Source of the DNA: Gallaecimonas mangrovi
GTDB taxonomy: Bacteria; Pseudomonadota; Gammaproteobacteria; Enterobacterales; Gallaecimonadaceae
Reading direction: 5' to 3'
Length of the DNA stretch: 64,000 nucleotides
NCBI RefSeq assembly: GCF_003367375.1
Contig: NZ_CP031416.1
Location: 2,239,501 to 2,303,500 of the forward strand
Of the stretch, positions 39,445 to 48,334 are shown piece by piece. Below the pieces are notes generated by a model. The model was not told where the DNA came from. It ran no database searches and saw nothing but the letters and a program-made list of their open reading frames with translations. The translations under genes and the position numbers were made by a program. The stretch's first letter is position 1, and each line of letters starts with the position of its first letter.

Positions 39445-40115
39445 GGTGTCTCCAGCACGCCCTTTTTAAGGGCCAGCACCCGGCTCATTTTCGCCGCTAA
39501 GGCGCGGTCGTGGGTGACCACCACAAAGGCAATGCCAAACTCTTGATTAAGCTCATTAATAAGTTGGTAAACCTGTTCGCCGCTGGTTTCATCAAGGTTG
39601 CCGGTGGGCTCATCGGCCAGCACCAGCCTTGGCGAATTCATCAGTGCCCTGGCAATGGCAACCCGCTGGCGCTCGCCCCCGGACAGGGCCGAAGGCCGGT
39701 GGTTTAGGCGGTGGCTAAGGCCAACTCGGTCCAGTAACATTTTGGCGCGCTCGCGTGCCTTGGCCGGGCTGTCGCCGAGAATAAGCCCCGGCATAGCGGC
39801 GTTTTCCAGTGCTGAAAATTCCGGCAACAGGTGGTGAAACTGGTAAACAAATCCCAAGTGCTGGTTACGGAACCGGCAGCGATGTTCTTCGTCCCAGGTC
39901 AGCATGTCTTCGCCATCAAAATGCAACTGGCCACTAGAGGGTTTATCCAAGGTTCCCATCAAATGCAGCAGTGTGCTTTTCCCCGAGCCTGACGAGCCGA
40001 CAATGGCCAGGGTCTCTGCCGGTTCAACGGTTAAATTGACACCGCCAAGCACGGCCGTATCCATACCATCGTCGTGATAGATCTTGGTCAGTTGTTGACA
40101 ACGAAGCACATTCAA
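39441..40115 (-). CDS. lolD: Lipoprotein-releasing ABC ATPase, LolD
   Basis: 224 residues. Walker A GSSGSGKST, the LolD-specific QFHHLLPEFSALEN Q-loop region, signature LSGGERQRVAIARAL and Walker B LVLADEPTGNLD. It powers LolC/LolE. Confidence 0.97.
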   Translation of the reverse strand: MNVLRCQQLTKIYHDDGMDTAVLGGVNLTVEPAETLAIVGSSGSGKSTLLHLMGTLDKPSSGQLHFDGEDMLTWDEEHRCRFRNQHLGFVYQFHHLLPEFSALENAAMPGLILGDSPAKARERAKMLLDRVGLSHRLNHRPSALSGGERQRVAIARALMNSPRLVLADEPTGNLDETSGEQVYQLINELNQEFGIAFVVVTHDRALAAKMSRVLALKKGVLETP

Positions 40116-40126
40116 TCCTCTTCAAC

Positions 40127-40149
40127 GGCCAGCCATGCTGGCCTTTTTT
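40127..40149. other. Intercistronic hairpin between lolC and lolD
   Basis: GGCCAGC-CAT-GCTGGCC. The T run lies on the plus strand side, so as a terminator it points against the operon; on the lol message it is more likely a stability or processing hairpin. Confidence 0.5.
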
Positions 40150-41341
40150 AATCGCGTTCTGATAGCACCACAGCCGGGTCAACCCTTGCTGCCCGGTGCG
40201 CTGGTGCCAAGGTAGCCAGGGCGCAAATGATCACCACAAAAAGCGCAATAAGGCCCATTTGCAGCGGGTCACGAATAACAGGCAGGCCATCGGGGCCGTA
40301 CCCAAAAGCCATGCCACCAAGGCCAACCAAGTCCAGGAAGAAATTCAGATGCTCGGTAATAAAAAAGCCAAGGCTCAAACCCAGCACCGAGCCGACTAAA
40401 CCGGTGCCAACCCCTTGGGCAACAAAAATGCGTTTTAAGGAGCGCGGCGTCATCCCAAGGCCGGCAAGTACCGCGATATCGCGGCGTTTATCCGACACCA
40501 GCATCGCCAAGGCCGCCAAAATATTAAATGCGGCCACCGCGATAATCAGCACTAGCAACAACGACATGGTGCGTTTTTCCTGGGCCACAGCAGCAAAAAA
40601 GTCGCCATAGCGAGCACGCCAGTCCCACAGCTGCTCGCCTTTTTTGGCTAAATGGCCAATATGGTCAATGGCAAAGGGGTCTTTTAAGGTCACTTTCAGT
40701 TTATCGACGCCCTGCGGGCTTTTGCCAAACAGGCGGCGCAGGTCTTGATAGTTGGTGATAGCTAAAACGTCGTTGAGTTCAGAGGCTAAGTCCACCACCG
40801 CAATCACCGTAAATTGGCGTTGGGCCGGTAAGCGGCCAAGGGGGGTGTAAAGGCTACGGCCAGGTAAATATACCCGCACCTTATCACCAACAAGTAAGCC
40901 CAACTTACGGGCCAGCCCAACCCCCAGTATCAGTTGATAATCACCTGCTTTGGGCACCAAGGCGTGGTCGGGCATCGTTTCGGTGGGCCAAAGGCCTTGT
41001 AGCCAGCCCCCTTGCAGGCCGCCTCGGCTTTGCAGCATGACTTCGCCGTCGATATAAGGGGCAACGCCGGTAACCTCTTTATTGGCTTTAAGTTGCTGGG
41101 CCCGCTGCTGCCAGTTGGCAAAGTCGCTGTCGGTGCTAACCAGCACATGGGGTACCCGGTCTAACAGGCGGCTTTTAAGTTGGTCTTGAAAGCCATTCAT
41201 CACGCTTAGCACCACCATTAGCACCATCACCCCAAGGGTGACGCCAAAGAGTGCAAACAGATTAACGAAATTGGCAAAACCGCCCCGTTGACCGCGGAGC
41301 AGGTAGCGTGTGGCTATAAACAGTGAGGCAGGTCGGAACAT
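40148..41341 (-). CDS. lolC: Lipoprotein-releasing ABC permease, LolC
   Basis: 397 residues, start MFRPASLFIATRYLLRGQRG. One N-terminal helix, periplasmic domain with the hook-type loop region near DLASELNDVLAIT, and three C-terminal helices. First gene of lolCDE; divergent from the PilZ-like gene. The region 41342-41419 should carry both promoters. Confidence 0.95.
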   Translation of the reverse strand: MFRPASLFIATRYLLRGQRGGFANFVNLFALFGVTLGVMVLMVVLSVMNGFQDQLKSRLLDRVPHVLVSTDSDFANWQQRAQQLKANKEVTGVAPYIDGEVMLQSRGGLQGGWLQGLWPTETMPDHALVPKAGDYQLILGVGLARKLGLLVGDKVRVYLPGRSLYTPLGRLPAQRQFTVIAVVDLASELNDVLAITNYQDLRRLFGKSPQGVDKLKVTLKDPFAIDHIGHLAKKGEQLWDWRARYGDFFAAVAQEKRTMSLLLVLIIAVAAFNILAALAMLVSDKRRDIAVLAGLGMTPRSLKRIFVAQGVGTGLVGSVLGLSLGFFITEHLNFFLDLVGLGGMAFGYGPDGLPVIRDPLQMGLIALFVVIICALATLAPAHRAARVDPAVVLSERD

Positions 41342-41419
41342 CCCGTTATTAGAGGTTTTATTTGCGAAGGAAGTTACGGGATAATACGGGACTTATTTCA
41401 ATATGAACAGCAACCTGCC

Positions 41420-41968
41420 ATGGCCGACCGTCTTTTCGATGACTACTTCAGTGTCCGTTTGGCTTGCGAGGTCCACCTGGACTGGTTAAGCGATGATGCT
41501 GCCATACCCGATGCCAAGCAGCTGGCTGACGAATTGCCGCCACTGCGCCGCCAATTGGACTTAATCGCCGAGCAAGAACAAATGCTGTGGGCCGAGCTTA
41601 AAGACGAGCGCCAGTCACCGCAGGCACGCTTGCTGGACATCTACCGCCAGAAACTGGATTTGCTCGCGGACCAAGTCCTCACCCATAGTTTGGGCGAGCA
41701 GCAATGGCATAAAACCGTGCATTTCAGTGCCGGCGGCTTTTCAATTAATAAAGAAGCGGCGCAAGGCCAGATAGCCAGAGTAGTGTTAAGAATGCCTATC
41801 GGCCAAATTCAAGGCTACGTTAGCCTGGCTGGCCAGGATGAAGAACTAGCTTACTTTCAATATGTTACTTTGTTAGAGCCGGACCGGGAACGCTTGGTAA
41901 GGCTGGCTCTACAAACCCAAAGCGATCAATTACGCGCTCGGCGCGAGCGTCACGAGGAGAAGTCATAA
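41420..41968 (+). CDS. Probable PilZ-domain protein (PlzB-like), degenerate
   Basis: 182 residues, no signal or membrane segment. Position between lolC and mfd matches Vibrio cholerae plzB (VC1885, from memory), and HFSAGGFSI in the middle looks like the PilZ [DN]xSxxG motif, with His replacing Asp/Asn. No RxxxR precedes it, so c-di-GMP binding by the usual contacts is doubtful. The N-terminal half is helical and the C-terminus charged (RARRERHEEKS). The downstream aguA GTG directly follows its stop, so it heads an operon with aguAB. Confidence 0.6.
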   Translation: MADRLFDDYFSVRLACEVHLDWLSDDAAIPDAKQLADELPPLRRQLDLIAEQEQMLWAELKDERQSPQARLLDIYRQKLDLLADQVLTHSLGEQQWHKTVHFSAGGFSINKEAAQGQIARVVLRMPIGQIQGYVSLAGQDEELAYFQYVTLLEPDRERLVRLALQTQSDQLRARRERHEEKS

Positions 41969-43018
41969 GTGCAACGTCTGCTTGCTGAATGGGAAGGTCT
42001 GGACGGGGTTTTACTGACCTGGCCCCACAAAAACACCGACTGGGACTACATGCTTGACGAAGTCACGCCGCTGTATGAGGCCCTGGCCTATGTGATCAGC
42101 GACTACGCCGACGTGCTTATCGCCGCCCCCGAAGACGAGGTTGAGTCGATTAAAGAACGGCTATTGGCCCTTGGCATCAGCGATGATGCCTTTATGGTTT
42201 ATGGCGTACCCAGCAACGACACCTGGGCCCGCGACCACGGCCCACTGACGGTGGAAACCCCAGAAGGGTTAAAGCTGCTTGATTACACCTTTACCGGCTG
42301 GGGCAATAAGTTCGACGCCAGCCTCGATAACCAAATTACCCAGCGCCTAAATCAACAAGGCGCCTTTGCGGTACCGGTGGAGAAAAAATCACTGGTACTG
42401 GAAGGCGGCGCTATCGAATTCGACGGTGACCGTACCTTGCTGGCCACCAGCGAGTGTCTTTTGAACCCCAACCGCAACCCGCAGTTTTCAAAAGCAGAAA
42501 TAGAAGCGCAGCTGAAAGCCGACTTTGGCGCCGAGAAAATCAACTGGCTTAACCACGGTTACTTAGCCGGTGACGACACCGACAGCCACATCGACACCCT
42601 GGCGCGGCTTTGCCCTAATAACGTCATTGCCTACGTAAAATGCGATGACGAGCAAGACGAGCACTTCGAGGCGTTTCAAAAAATGGAAGCCGAGCTCGAA
42701 GCCATGACCGACGCCGACGGTAAACCTTACAAGCTGGTGCCACTGCCCTGGCCCTTTGAAGTGTACGACGACGAAGGCCAGCGCCTGCCCGCCACCTACG
42801 CCAACTTTTTGATTTGTAACGGCGCGGTGTTGGTTCCTGTCTACAATGACGACCGCGACGAAGAAGCCCTTGCCGCCATTAACGAAGCCTTCCCCGGCTT
42901 TGACATCGTCGGGCTTAACTGCCTGCCACTGATTAAACAACACGGCAGCCTGCATTGTGTCACCATGCAAATGCCGCAAGGCACCCTCAGCCTGCTGCCG
43001 CCGGGAGTAGAACTATGA
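41969..43018 (+). CDS. aguA: Agmatine deiminase
   Basis: Converts agmatine to N-carbamoylputrescine, the first step of a polyamine pathway. 349 residues, GTG start. Family motifs: LLTWPHKNTDW near the N-terminus, NDTWARDHGP, LEGGAIEFDG, DDTDSHIDTLARL and the nucleophilic Cys in HGSLHCVTMQMP. It overlaps aguB (ATGA). Confidence 0.92.
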   Translation: MQRLLAEWEGLDGVLLTWPHKNTDWDYMLDEVTPLYEALAYVISDYADVLIAAPEDEVESIKERLLALGISDDAFMVYGVPSNDTWARDHGPLTVETPEGLKLLDYTFTGWGNKFDASLDNQITQRLNQQGAFAVPVEKKSLVLEGGAIEFDGDRTLLATSECLLNPNRNPQFSKAEIEAQLKADFGAEKINWLNHGYLAGDDTDSHIDTLARLCPNNVIAYVKCDDEQDEHFEAFQKMEAELEAMTDADGKPYKLVPLPWPFEVYDDEGQRLPATYANFLICNGAVLVPVYNDDRDEEALAAINEAFPGFDIVGLNCLPLIKQHGSLHCVTMQMPQGTLSLLPPGVEL

Positions 43019-43896
43019 GCACCCTGAATGTGGGCTTGGTGCAACACGCTTGCAGCGGCGATTTGCAACAAAACCTGGCCAAATCCATTGAAGGCATTAC
43101 GGATGCCGCCGAGAACGGCGCCAAGCTGGTGGTGCTGCAAGAGCTGCACCGCAGCCTCTATTTTTGCCAGGTAGAAAGCACCGACCTTTTTGATTTGGCT
43201 GAACCCATTCCCGGCCCCAGCACCGAACTGTTCGGCGCCCTGGCCAAAGAACTGGGCATTGTGATTGTCACCAGCCTCTTTGAAAAACGTGCCCCCGGCC
43301 TTTATCACAATACCGCCGTGGTGCTGGAAAGCGATGGTTCTATTGCCGGAAAATACCGCAAGATGCATATCCCTGACGACCCGGGTTTTTACGAGAAGTT
43401 TTACTTTACGCCCGGTGATATGGGTTTTGAGCCTATTCAAACGTCAGTGGGTAAACTGGGCATTTTAGTGTGCTGGGATCAGTGGTTCCCGGAAGCAGCA
43501 AGGCTGATGGCCATGAGCGGCGCCGAACTGCTGATTTACCCCACCGCCATAGGCTGGAACCCGGACGACGACGAAGCCGAGCAAAACCGTCAGCGCGATG
43601 CCTGGGTCACCATTCAGCGCAGCCACGCCATTGCTAATGGCCTGCCGGTGGTCGCGGTCAACCGGGTTGGCCACGAGGCAGATCCGGCCGGTGGCCCTGG
43701 CACCGAATTTTGGGGCACCAGCTTTGTCGCAGGGCCGCAAGGTGAGTTTTTGTTTGAAGCCGACACCGAGTCTGAACTCAGTGTGGTGGTGCCAGTTGAT
43801 TTAGCGCGTAGCGAGTCGGTGCGGCGTTGGTGGCCCTACCTTCGCGACCGCCGGGTTGACCATTACGGCGATTTGCTGAAACTTTACCGCGATTGA
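43015..43896 (+). CDS. aguB: N-carbamoylputrescine amidase
   Basis: Nitrilase-superfamily amidase that frees putrescine, CO2 and ammonia from N-carbamoylputrescine. 293 residues from the ATG at 43015, which overlaps the aguA stop. Catalytic triad: Glu in LQELHRSLYF, Lys in GKYRKMHIPDDPGFYEK and Cys in LVCWDQWFPEAAR. The substrate assignment rests on coupling with aguA. Confidence 0.93.
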   Translation: MSTLNVGLVQHACSGDLQQNLAKSIEGITDAAENGAKLVVLQELHRSLYFCQVESTDLFDLAEPIPGPSTELFGALAKELGIVIVTSLFEKRAPGLYHNTAVVLESDGSIAGKYRKMHIPDDPGFYEKFYFTPGDMGFEPIQTSVGKLGILVCWDQWFPEAARLMAMSGAELLIYPTAIGWNPDDDEAEQNRQRDAWVTIQRSHAIANGLPVVAVNRVGHEADPAGGPGTEFWGTSFVAGPQGEFLFEADTESELSVVVPVDLARSESVRRWWPYLRDRRVDHYGDLLKLYRD

Positions 43897-43899
43897 TAA

Positions 43900-43923
43900 A
43901 CCGGGGCTCATAGCGGCCCCGGT
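43900..43923 (+). terminator. Hairpin between aguB and mfd
   Basis: ACCGGGGC-N8-GCCCCGGT (43900-43907/43916-43923), strong stem but no clean T run; possible terminator or attenuator before mfd. Confidence 0.45.
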
Positions 43924-43958
43924 CTGCATAATTAAGTGATTGAACAAGACAGGACGTA

Positions 43959-46900
43959 ATGAAGGCACTGGATCTACTGGCACTGCCAGAGCGTAGCGGC
44001 GACCGTCAACATTGGCTGAACCTGGCTGGCGACGCGCAAATACTGGCCATTTTAGACGCGGCAAAACGTCACCGGGGTTTTACCCTGCTGGTGACCAGCG
44101 ACAGCCCCAGTGCCAACCGTTTGGTCGAAGCATTAAGCACCTTTAATGACGATGTGCAGCTGTTCCCCGACTGGGAAACCCTGCCCTACGACAACTTCTC
44201 GCCACACCAAGACATTATTTCCGCGCGCTTAACCGCCCTTTACCAGCTGCCCCGCAAGCAAAGTGGCATCATGGTGTTGCCGGTCACAACCTTGCTTGGC
44301 CGCATTGCCCCGCGTGGTTATGTGGATGGCGCAACCTTGCTCCTTAAAAAAGGTGATATCCGGCCACTGGAAACCCTGCGCGACCAATTGGTTGGCGCCG
44401 GTTATCGCCTGGTTGAACAGGTAATGGAACACGGCGAGTTCGCCGTACGCGGCGGCCTGATTGACCTCTACCCCATGGGTGAGTCCAGCCCTTATCGGGT
44501 CGATTTTTTTGACGACGAAGTCGACAGCCTGCGCCGCTTTGACCCCGAATCGCAACGCTCCACCGGCGAAGTCGATGACATTCGCCTGTTGCCTGGTCAC
44601 GAGTTTCCGTTAACCGATATTGGCATTGAGCGATTTCGCAAAAATTTTCGGGCGCGTTTTGATGCGCCGATGGCGCCAGAGTCCTTATATCAGCAAGTGT
44701 CCAAGGGCCAGCAACCACCAGGCATTGAATATTACCTGCCGCTCTTTTTCGACGACACCGCCACCCTGTTTGATTACCTGCCAGACGCCAGCCAAGTGCT
44801 GACCATTGGCGACCTAGAAAGCGCCATGGCCGCCTTCTGGGCCGATTTAGAATACCGTTTCGAGGAGCGCCGCCATGACCGGCTGCGGCCCATTCTTGCC
44901 CCGAAAACGCTCTATTTAGAGCCGGCAGCTTGTTTTAGCGAACTCAACCACTACCCGCGGCTGGCGCTGCATCAAGGGGACAAAGTGGAAGGCAAAGGCG
45001 GCCAGCATGATGCCGGCGCCCTGCCCTTGCCAGAACTGGCCATTGATGCCAAAAGTGAAAAGCCACTGCACAAGCTCACTGACTGGCTAGCAAGCGATGC
45101 CAGAGCGGTGCTGTTTGTGGCGGAATCAGAGGGCCGCCGTGAGGCCTTGGCGGTGCTACTGGCCAAAGCCGGTATTCAGCCGTTACGTATTAAAAAGCTC
45201 GATGACTGGCTTGGCGGCCCCCAAACACAACACGGTATTTTGGTGGCACCACTCGAGGCAGGCTGTATTGTCCTCTATCAGGGCCACACCTTAAAACTGG
45301 TGCCCGAAGCGGTGCTAACCGGCCCAAGGGTGGTGCAGCGCAAACGCCGCAAAAAAAGTGAAGATGGCATCAACACCGACGCCATTATTCGTAACCTTGC
45401 CGAGCTTTCCATTGGCCAAAGCGTGGTGCACCGCCAACACGGTGTCGGCCTTTATATGGGCCTTGAAACCTTAAGCGCAGGCGGCATTGATACCGAATTT
45501 CTCATGCTCGAATACGCCAAGGGCGACAAGCTTTATGTGCCGGTGTCCTCCCTTAACCTTATTAGCCGTTACGCCGGCGCCGAAGAGCCGCCGCTGCACC
45601 GGTTAGGGGGTGAAACCTGGGAAAAAGCCCGCCGCAAAGCCGCCGAAAAAGTGCGGGATGTAGCGGCCGAGCTGCTGGATGTTTACGCCCGGCGTGAAGC
45701 CAAACCCGGCTTTGCCTTTCACTACGACGAAGAAGGTTACAGCGCCTTTGCCGCCGGTTTCCCGTTTGAAGAAACCGACGACCAGCAAGATGCTATTGAT
45801 GCTGTTATTCGCGACATGACCAGCAAAAAAGCCATGGACCGCCTGGTTTGTGGCGATGTTGGCTTTGGCAAAACCGAAGTGGCGATGCGTGCGGCCTATA
45901 TTGCGGTATCGAACAATCGCCAGGTGGCGGTATTGGTGCCCACCACCTTGCTGGCGCAGCAGCATTTTGAAAACTTTCGCGATCGCTTCGCCGATGTGCC
46001 GGTGCGTATTGAAGCCATATCCCGCTTCCAAAGCGCCGCCGAGCAAAAGGCCATTTTAAAAGACGCCGCCGAAGGTAAGGTTGATATTCTGATTGGCACC
46101 CATAAGCTGCTGCAAAAAGACGTTAGCTTTAAGCAGCTGGGGCTGCTGATTGTCGATGAAGAACACCGCTTTGGGGTACGCCAAAAAGACAGCATTAAAA
46201 AGCTGCGCGCCGAAGTGGATATTCTTACCCTTACCGCCACCCCTATTCCTCGCACCCTTAATATGGCGATGTCGGGCATGCGTGATTTATCGATTATTGC
46301 CACAGCGCCGGCACGGCGTTTGGCCATTAAAACCTTTGTGCGCGAGTTCGACAAAGCCCTGGTACGCGAAGCGGTGCTGAGGGAAATTCGCCGCGGCGGC
46401 CAGGTGTATTTCCTGCACAACGAAGTCGATACCATTGAAGACACCGCCAAGATGCTCGAAGAGCTGGTGCCTGAAGCACGGATCTCCATTGCCCACGGCC
46501 AAATGCGTGAGCGCGAACTGGAAAAAGTCATGGCAGACTTTTACCACCAGCGCCATAACCTCTTGGTCTGTACCACCATTATTGAAACCGGTATCGATGT
46601 GCCCACCGCCAACACCATTATTATGGACAGGGCCGATAACCTGGGCTTGGCGCAGCTGCACCAGTTGCGGGGCCGGGTGGGCCGTTCCCATCACCAGGCT
46701 TATGCCTACCTGATGACCCCTAACCCCAAACGCATGACCAAAGACGCCGTTAAGCGCCTGGACGCCATTTCGTCGCTGGAAGCCTTGGGCGCGGGCTTTT
46801 TACTGGCCACCCAGGATTTGGAAATTCGCGGCGCCGGGGAACTGCTGGGCGACGAGCAAAGTGGCCAAATTGCCGCCATTGGCTTTGATCTTTACATGGA

Positions 46901-47423
46901 TATGCTCGATGAGGCCGTTGAGGCCTTAAAAGCCGGTAAAGAGCCAAGCCTTACCGGCGTGCTGGCTAACCAGTGTGAAGTTGACCTGCGCCTGCCAGCG
47001 CTGCTGCCGGCCGACTACATTGCCGATGTGGGTACCCGCCTGCAGCTTTATAAGCGCATTGCTTCGGCCCAAGACAGTGACGAGCTAAGAGAGCTAAACG
47101 TCGAACTGATTGACCGCTTTGGTCTGTTGCCTGATGCCGCCAAAAACCTGCTGGCGGTTACCGAACTGCGCCTGCAGGCCAACCGCCTTGGCCTAAGCCG
47201 GGTAGAAGCCTCAGCCAAAAGCGGTATCAGTATCGACTTTTCTGAACAAACCTCGGTTGACCCGGGTTATCTGATTAGCCTTTTACAACAAAAACCGTCA
47301 CTCTATCGCCTCGATGGCCCCAGCCGATTTAAGGTTATGAAACAATTGGATGAACCGGCTAAACGCCTGGGTGACGTGCAGCAACTTCTGGAGGATCTGG
47401 CACAACATGCAAAAGCTGCTTAA
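43959..47423 (+). CDS. mfd: Transcription-repair coupling factor
   Basis: Removes stalled RNA polymerase and recruits UvrA. 1154 residues (E. coli 1148). N-terminal UvrB-homology module, CarD-like RNA-polymerase interaction domain (SIGQSVVHRQHGVGLYMGL, about residue 485), then helicase motifs GDVGFGKTEVAMRAA, IVDEEHRFGVRQK, TATPIPRTLNMAM, and QLRGRVGRSHHQAYAY, and a C-terminal regulatory domain. AGGACG precedes the ATG. Confidence 0.98.
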   Translation: MKALDLLALPERSGDRQHWLNLAGDAQILAILDAAKRHRGFTLLVTSDSPSANRLVEALSTFNDDVQLFPDWETLPYDNFSPHQDIISARLTALYQLPRKQSGIMVLPVTTLLGRIAPRGYVDGATLLLKKGDIRPLETLRDQLVGAGYRLVEQVMEHGEFAVRGGLIDLYPMGESSPYRVDFFDDEVDSLRRFDPESQRSTGEVDDIRLLPGHEFPLTDIGIERFRKNFRARFDAPMAPESLYQQVSKGQQPPGIEYYLPLFFDDTATLFDYLPDASQVLTIGDLESAMAAFWADLEYRFEERRHDRLRPILAPKTLYLEPAACFSELNHYPRLALHQGDKVEGKGGQHDAGALPLPELAIDAKSEKPLHKLTDWLASDARAVLFVAESEGRREALAVLLAKAGIQPLRIKKLDDWLGGPQTQHGILVAPLEAGCIVLYQGHTLKLVPEAVLTGPRVVQRKRRKKSEDGINTDAIIRNLAELSIGQSVVHRQHGVGLYMGLETLSAGGIDTEFLMLEYAKGDKLYVPVSSLNLISRYAGAEEPPLHRLGGETWEKARRKAAEKVRDVAAELLDVYARREAKPGFAFHYDEEGYSAFAAGFPFEETDDQQDAIDAVIRDMTSKKAMDRLVCGDVGFGKTEVAMRAAYIAVSNNRQVAVLVPTTLLAQQHFENFRDRFADVPVRIEAISRFQSAAEQKAILKDAAEGKVDILIGTHKLLQKDVSFKQLGLLIVDEEHRFGVRQKDSIKKLRAEVDILTLTATPIPRTLNMAMSGMRDLSIIATAPARRLAIKTFVREFDKALVREAVLREIRRGGQVYFLHNEVDTIEDTAKMLEELVPEARISIAHGQMRERELEKVMADFYHQRHNLLVCTTIIETGIDVPTANTIIMDRADNLGLAQLHQLRGRVGRSHHQAYAYLMTPNPKRMTKDAVKRLDAISSLEALGAGFLLATQDLEIRGAGELLGDEQSGQIAAIGFDLYMDMLDEAVEALKAGKEPSLTGVLANQCEVDLRLPALLPADYIADVGTRLQLYKRIASAQDSDELRELNVELIDRFGLLPDAAKNLLAVTELRLQANRLGLSRVEASAKSGISIDFSEQTSVDPGYLISLLQQKPSLYRLDGPSRFKVMKQLDEPAKRLGDVQQLLEDLAQHAKAA

Positions 47424-48201
47424 GGGAGCGCTGCTACTGGCAGCGATGGTCGTTTCCACCCAAGTATTGGCTGCCGCGTCAGTATTTGACGTTGAAGTGG
47501 TGATCATCGCCCGCCAGGACAACAGTACCGAAACCTGGCCGCCACGGCCGCTGCCCACCGACAAAACCAACCCGCTGCTGGTTAATGCCATTAGCGCGCA
47601 GTGCCCGCCGCCTTGCAGCCAGATCCCAACCACCATTGTGGGCACCAGCAGCGATGACACCAGCCTGCCGCGCCTTCTCACCAGCGACGAGCTCAAACTC
47701 GACGATGCCGCCAGCAAATTAGCCAATTTGCCCGGCGGGCGGGTGCTGCTGCATACCGGTTGGCGCCTAGCCCCCAAACAGCCGCTTTATACTCAGCCGA
47801 TGGCCATTGAAGCGGGCCGAGATTTGGGCGGTTATGTGCTGTCAGCGCCGGTGTCGTCAAGCACCTTACAGCAAGCCACGTCCCCGGTTGTAACGGATGC
47901 TGCCAGCCAAAACGTGGCGGCGCCAGCCGAGCCTGAAGGCCAGGTAAGCGGCGATATGCCTGCCAATACCCAAACCCTTAACGTACCCGCCATGGTGCCG
48001 GAGCTTAGCGGTGAAATTCAGGTGGCGTTAGATCACTACCTGTTGGTGGACATGGCCCTTGATTTAAAAACCGTGCAGGGCGATGGCAAACCGCTTTTGG
48101 TGAAAACCCTTCGCCAAAAGCGCCGCCTTAAAAGTGGCGAATGGCATTACTTTGACCACCCCGCCATGGGTGTGTTGATGCAAATAAGACCGGTCAAATA
48201 G
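47407..48201 (+). CDS. csiV: CsiV-like envelope protein
   Basis: 264 residues from the ATG at 47407, overlapping mfd by 17 nt. Signal peptide about 1-22 (VLAAAS), then SVFDVEVVIIARQ, the family entry motif, a low-complexity middle (Ala/Pro/Gln, about 150-200) and C-terminal VALDHYLLVDMALDLKT and FDHPAMGVLMQIRP. In Vibrio cholerae CsiV activates a peptidoglycan synthetic enzyme and binds peptidoglycan; role here follows by family and by the shared position after mfd. Confidence 0.78.
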   Translation: MQKLLKGALLLAAMVVSTQVLAAASVFDVEVVIIARQDNSTETWPPRPLPTDKTNPLLVNAISAQCPPPCSQIPTTIVGTSSDDTSLPRLLTSDELKLDDAASKLANLPGGRVLLHTGWRLAPKQPLYTQPMAIEAGRDLGGYVLSAPVSSSTLQQATSPVVTDAASQNVAAPAEPEGQVSGDMPANTQTLNVPAMVPELSGEIQVALDHYLLVDMALDLKTVQGDGKPLLVKTLRQKRRLKSGEWHYFDHPAMGVLMQIRPVK

Positions 48202-48213
48202 TCACGATTCAAG

Positions 48214-48242
48214 AAAAGCGCCTCTCGAGGCGCTTTTTTTAA
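48214..48242 (+). terminator. csiV terminator
   Basis: AAAAGCGCCTC-TC-GAGGCGCTTTTTTT. Confidence 0.9.
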
Positions 48243-48334
48243 ACAAAGGTAAAATCATTCTGAATAAACAAAGGAATGGCGCTTTTAGCGGCGAGGCATG
48301 TATGTAAAATGCCTGTAAATAAAAAAGGGTTGCC

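Noticed and set aside
43900-43923. Riboswitch upstream of mfd
   Set aside because: Only a simple hairpin of 8 bp; no further conserved structure.
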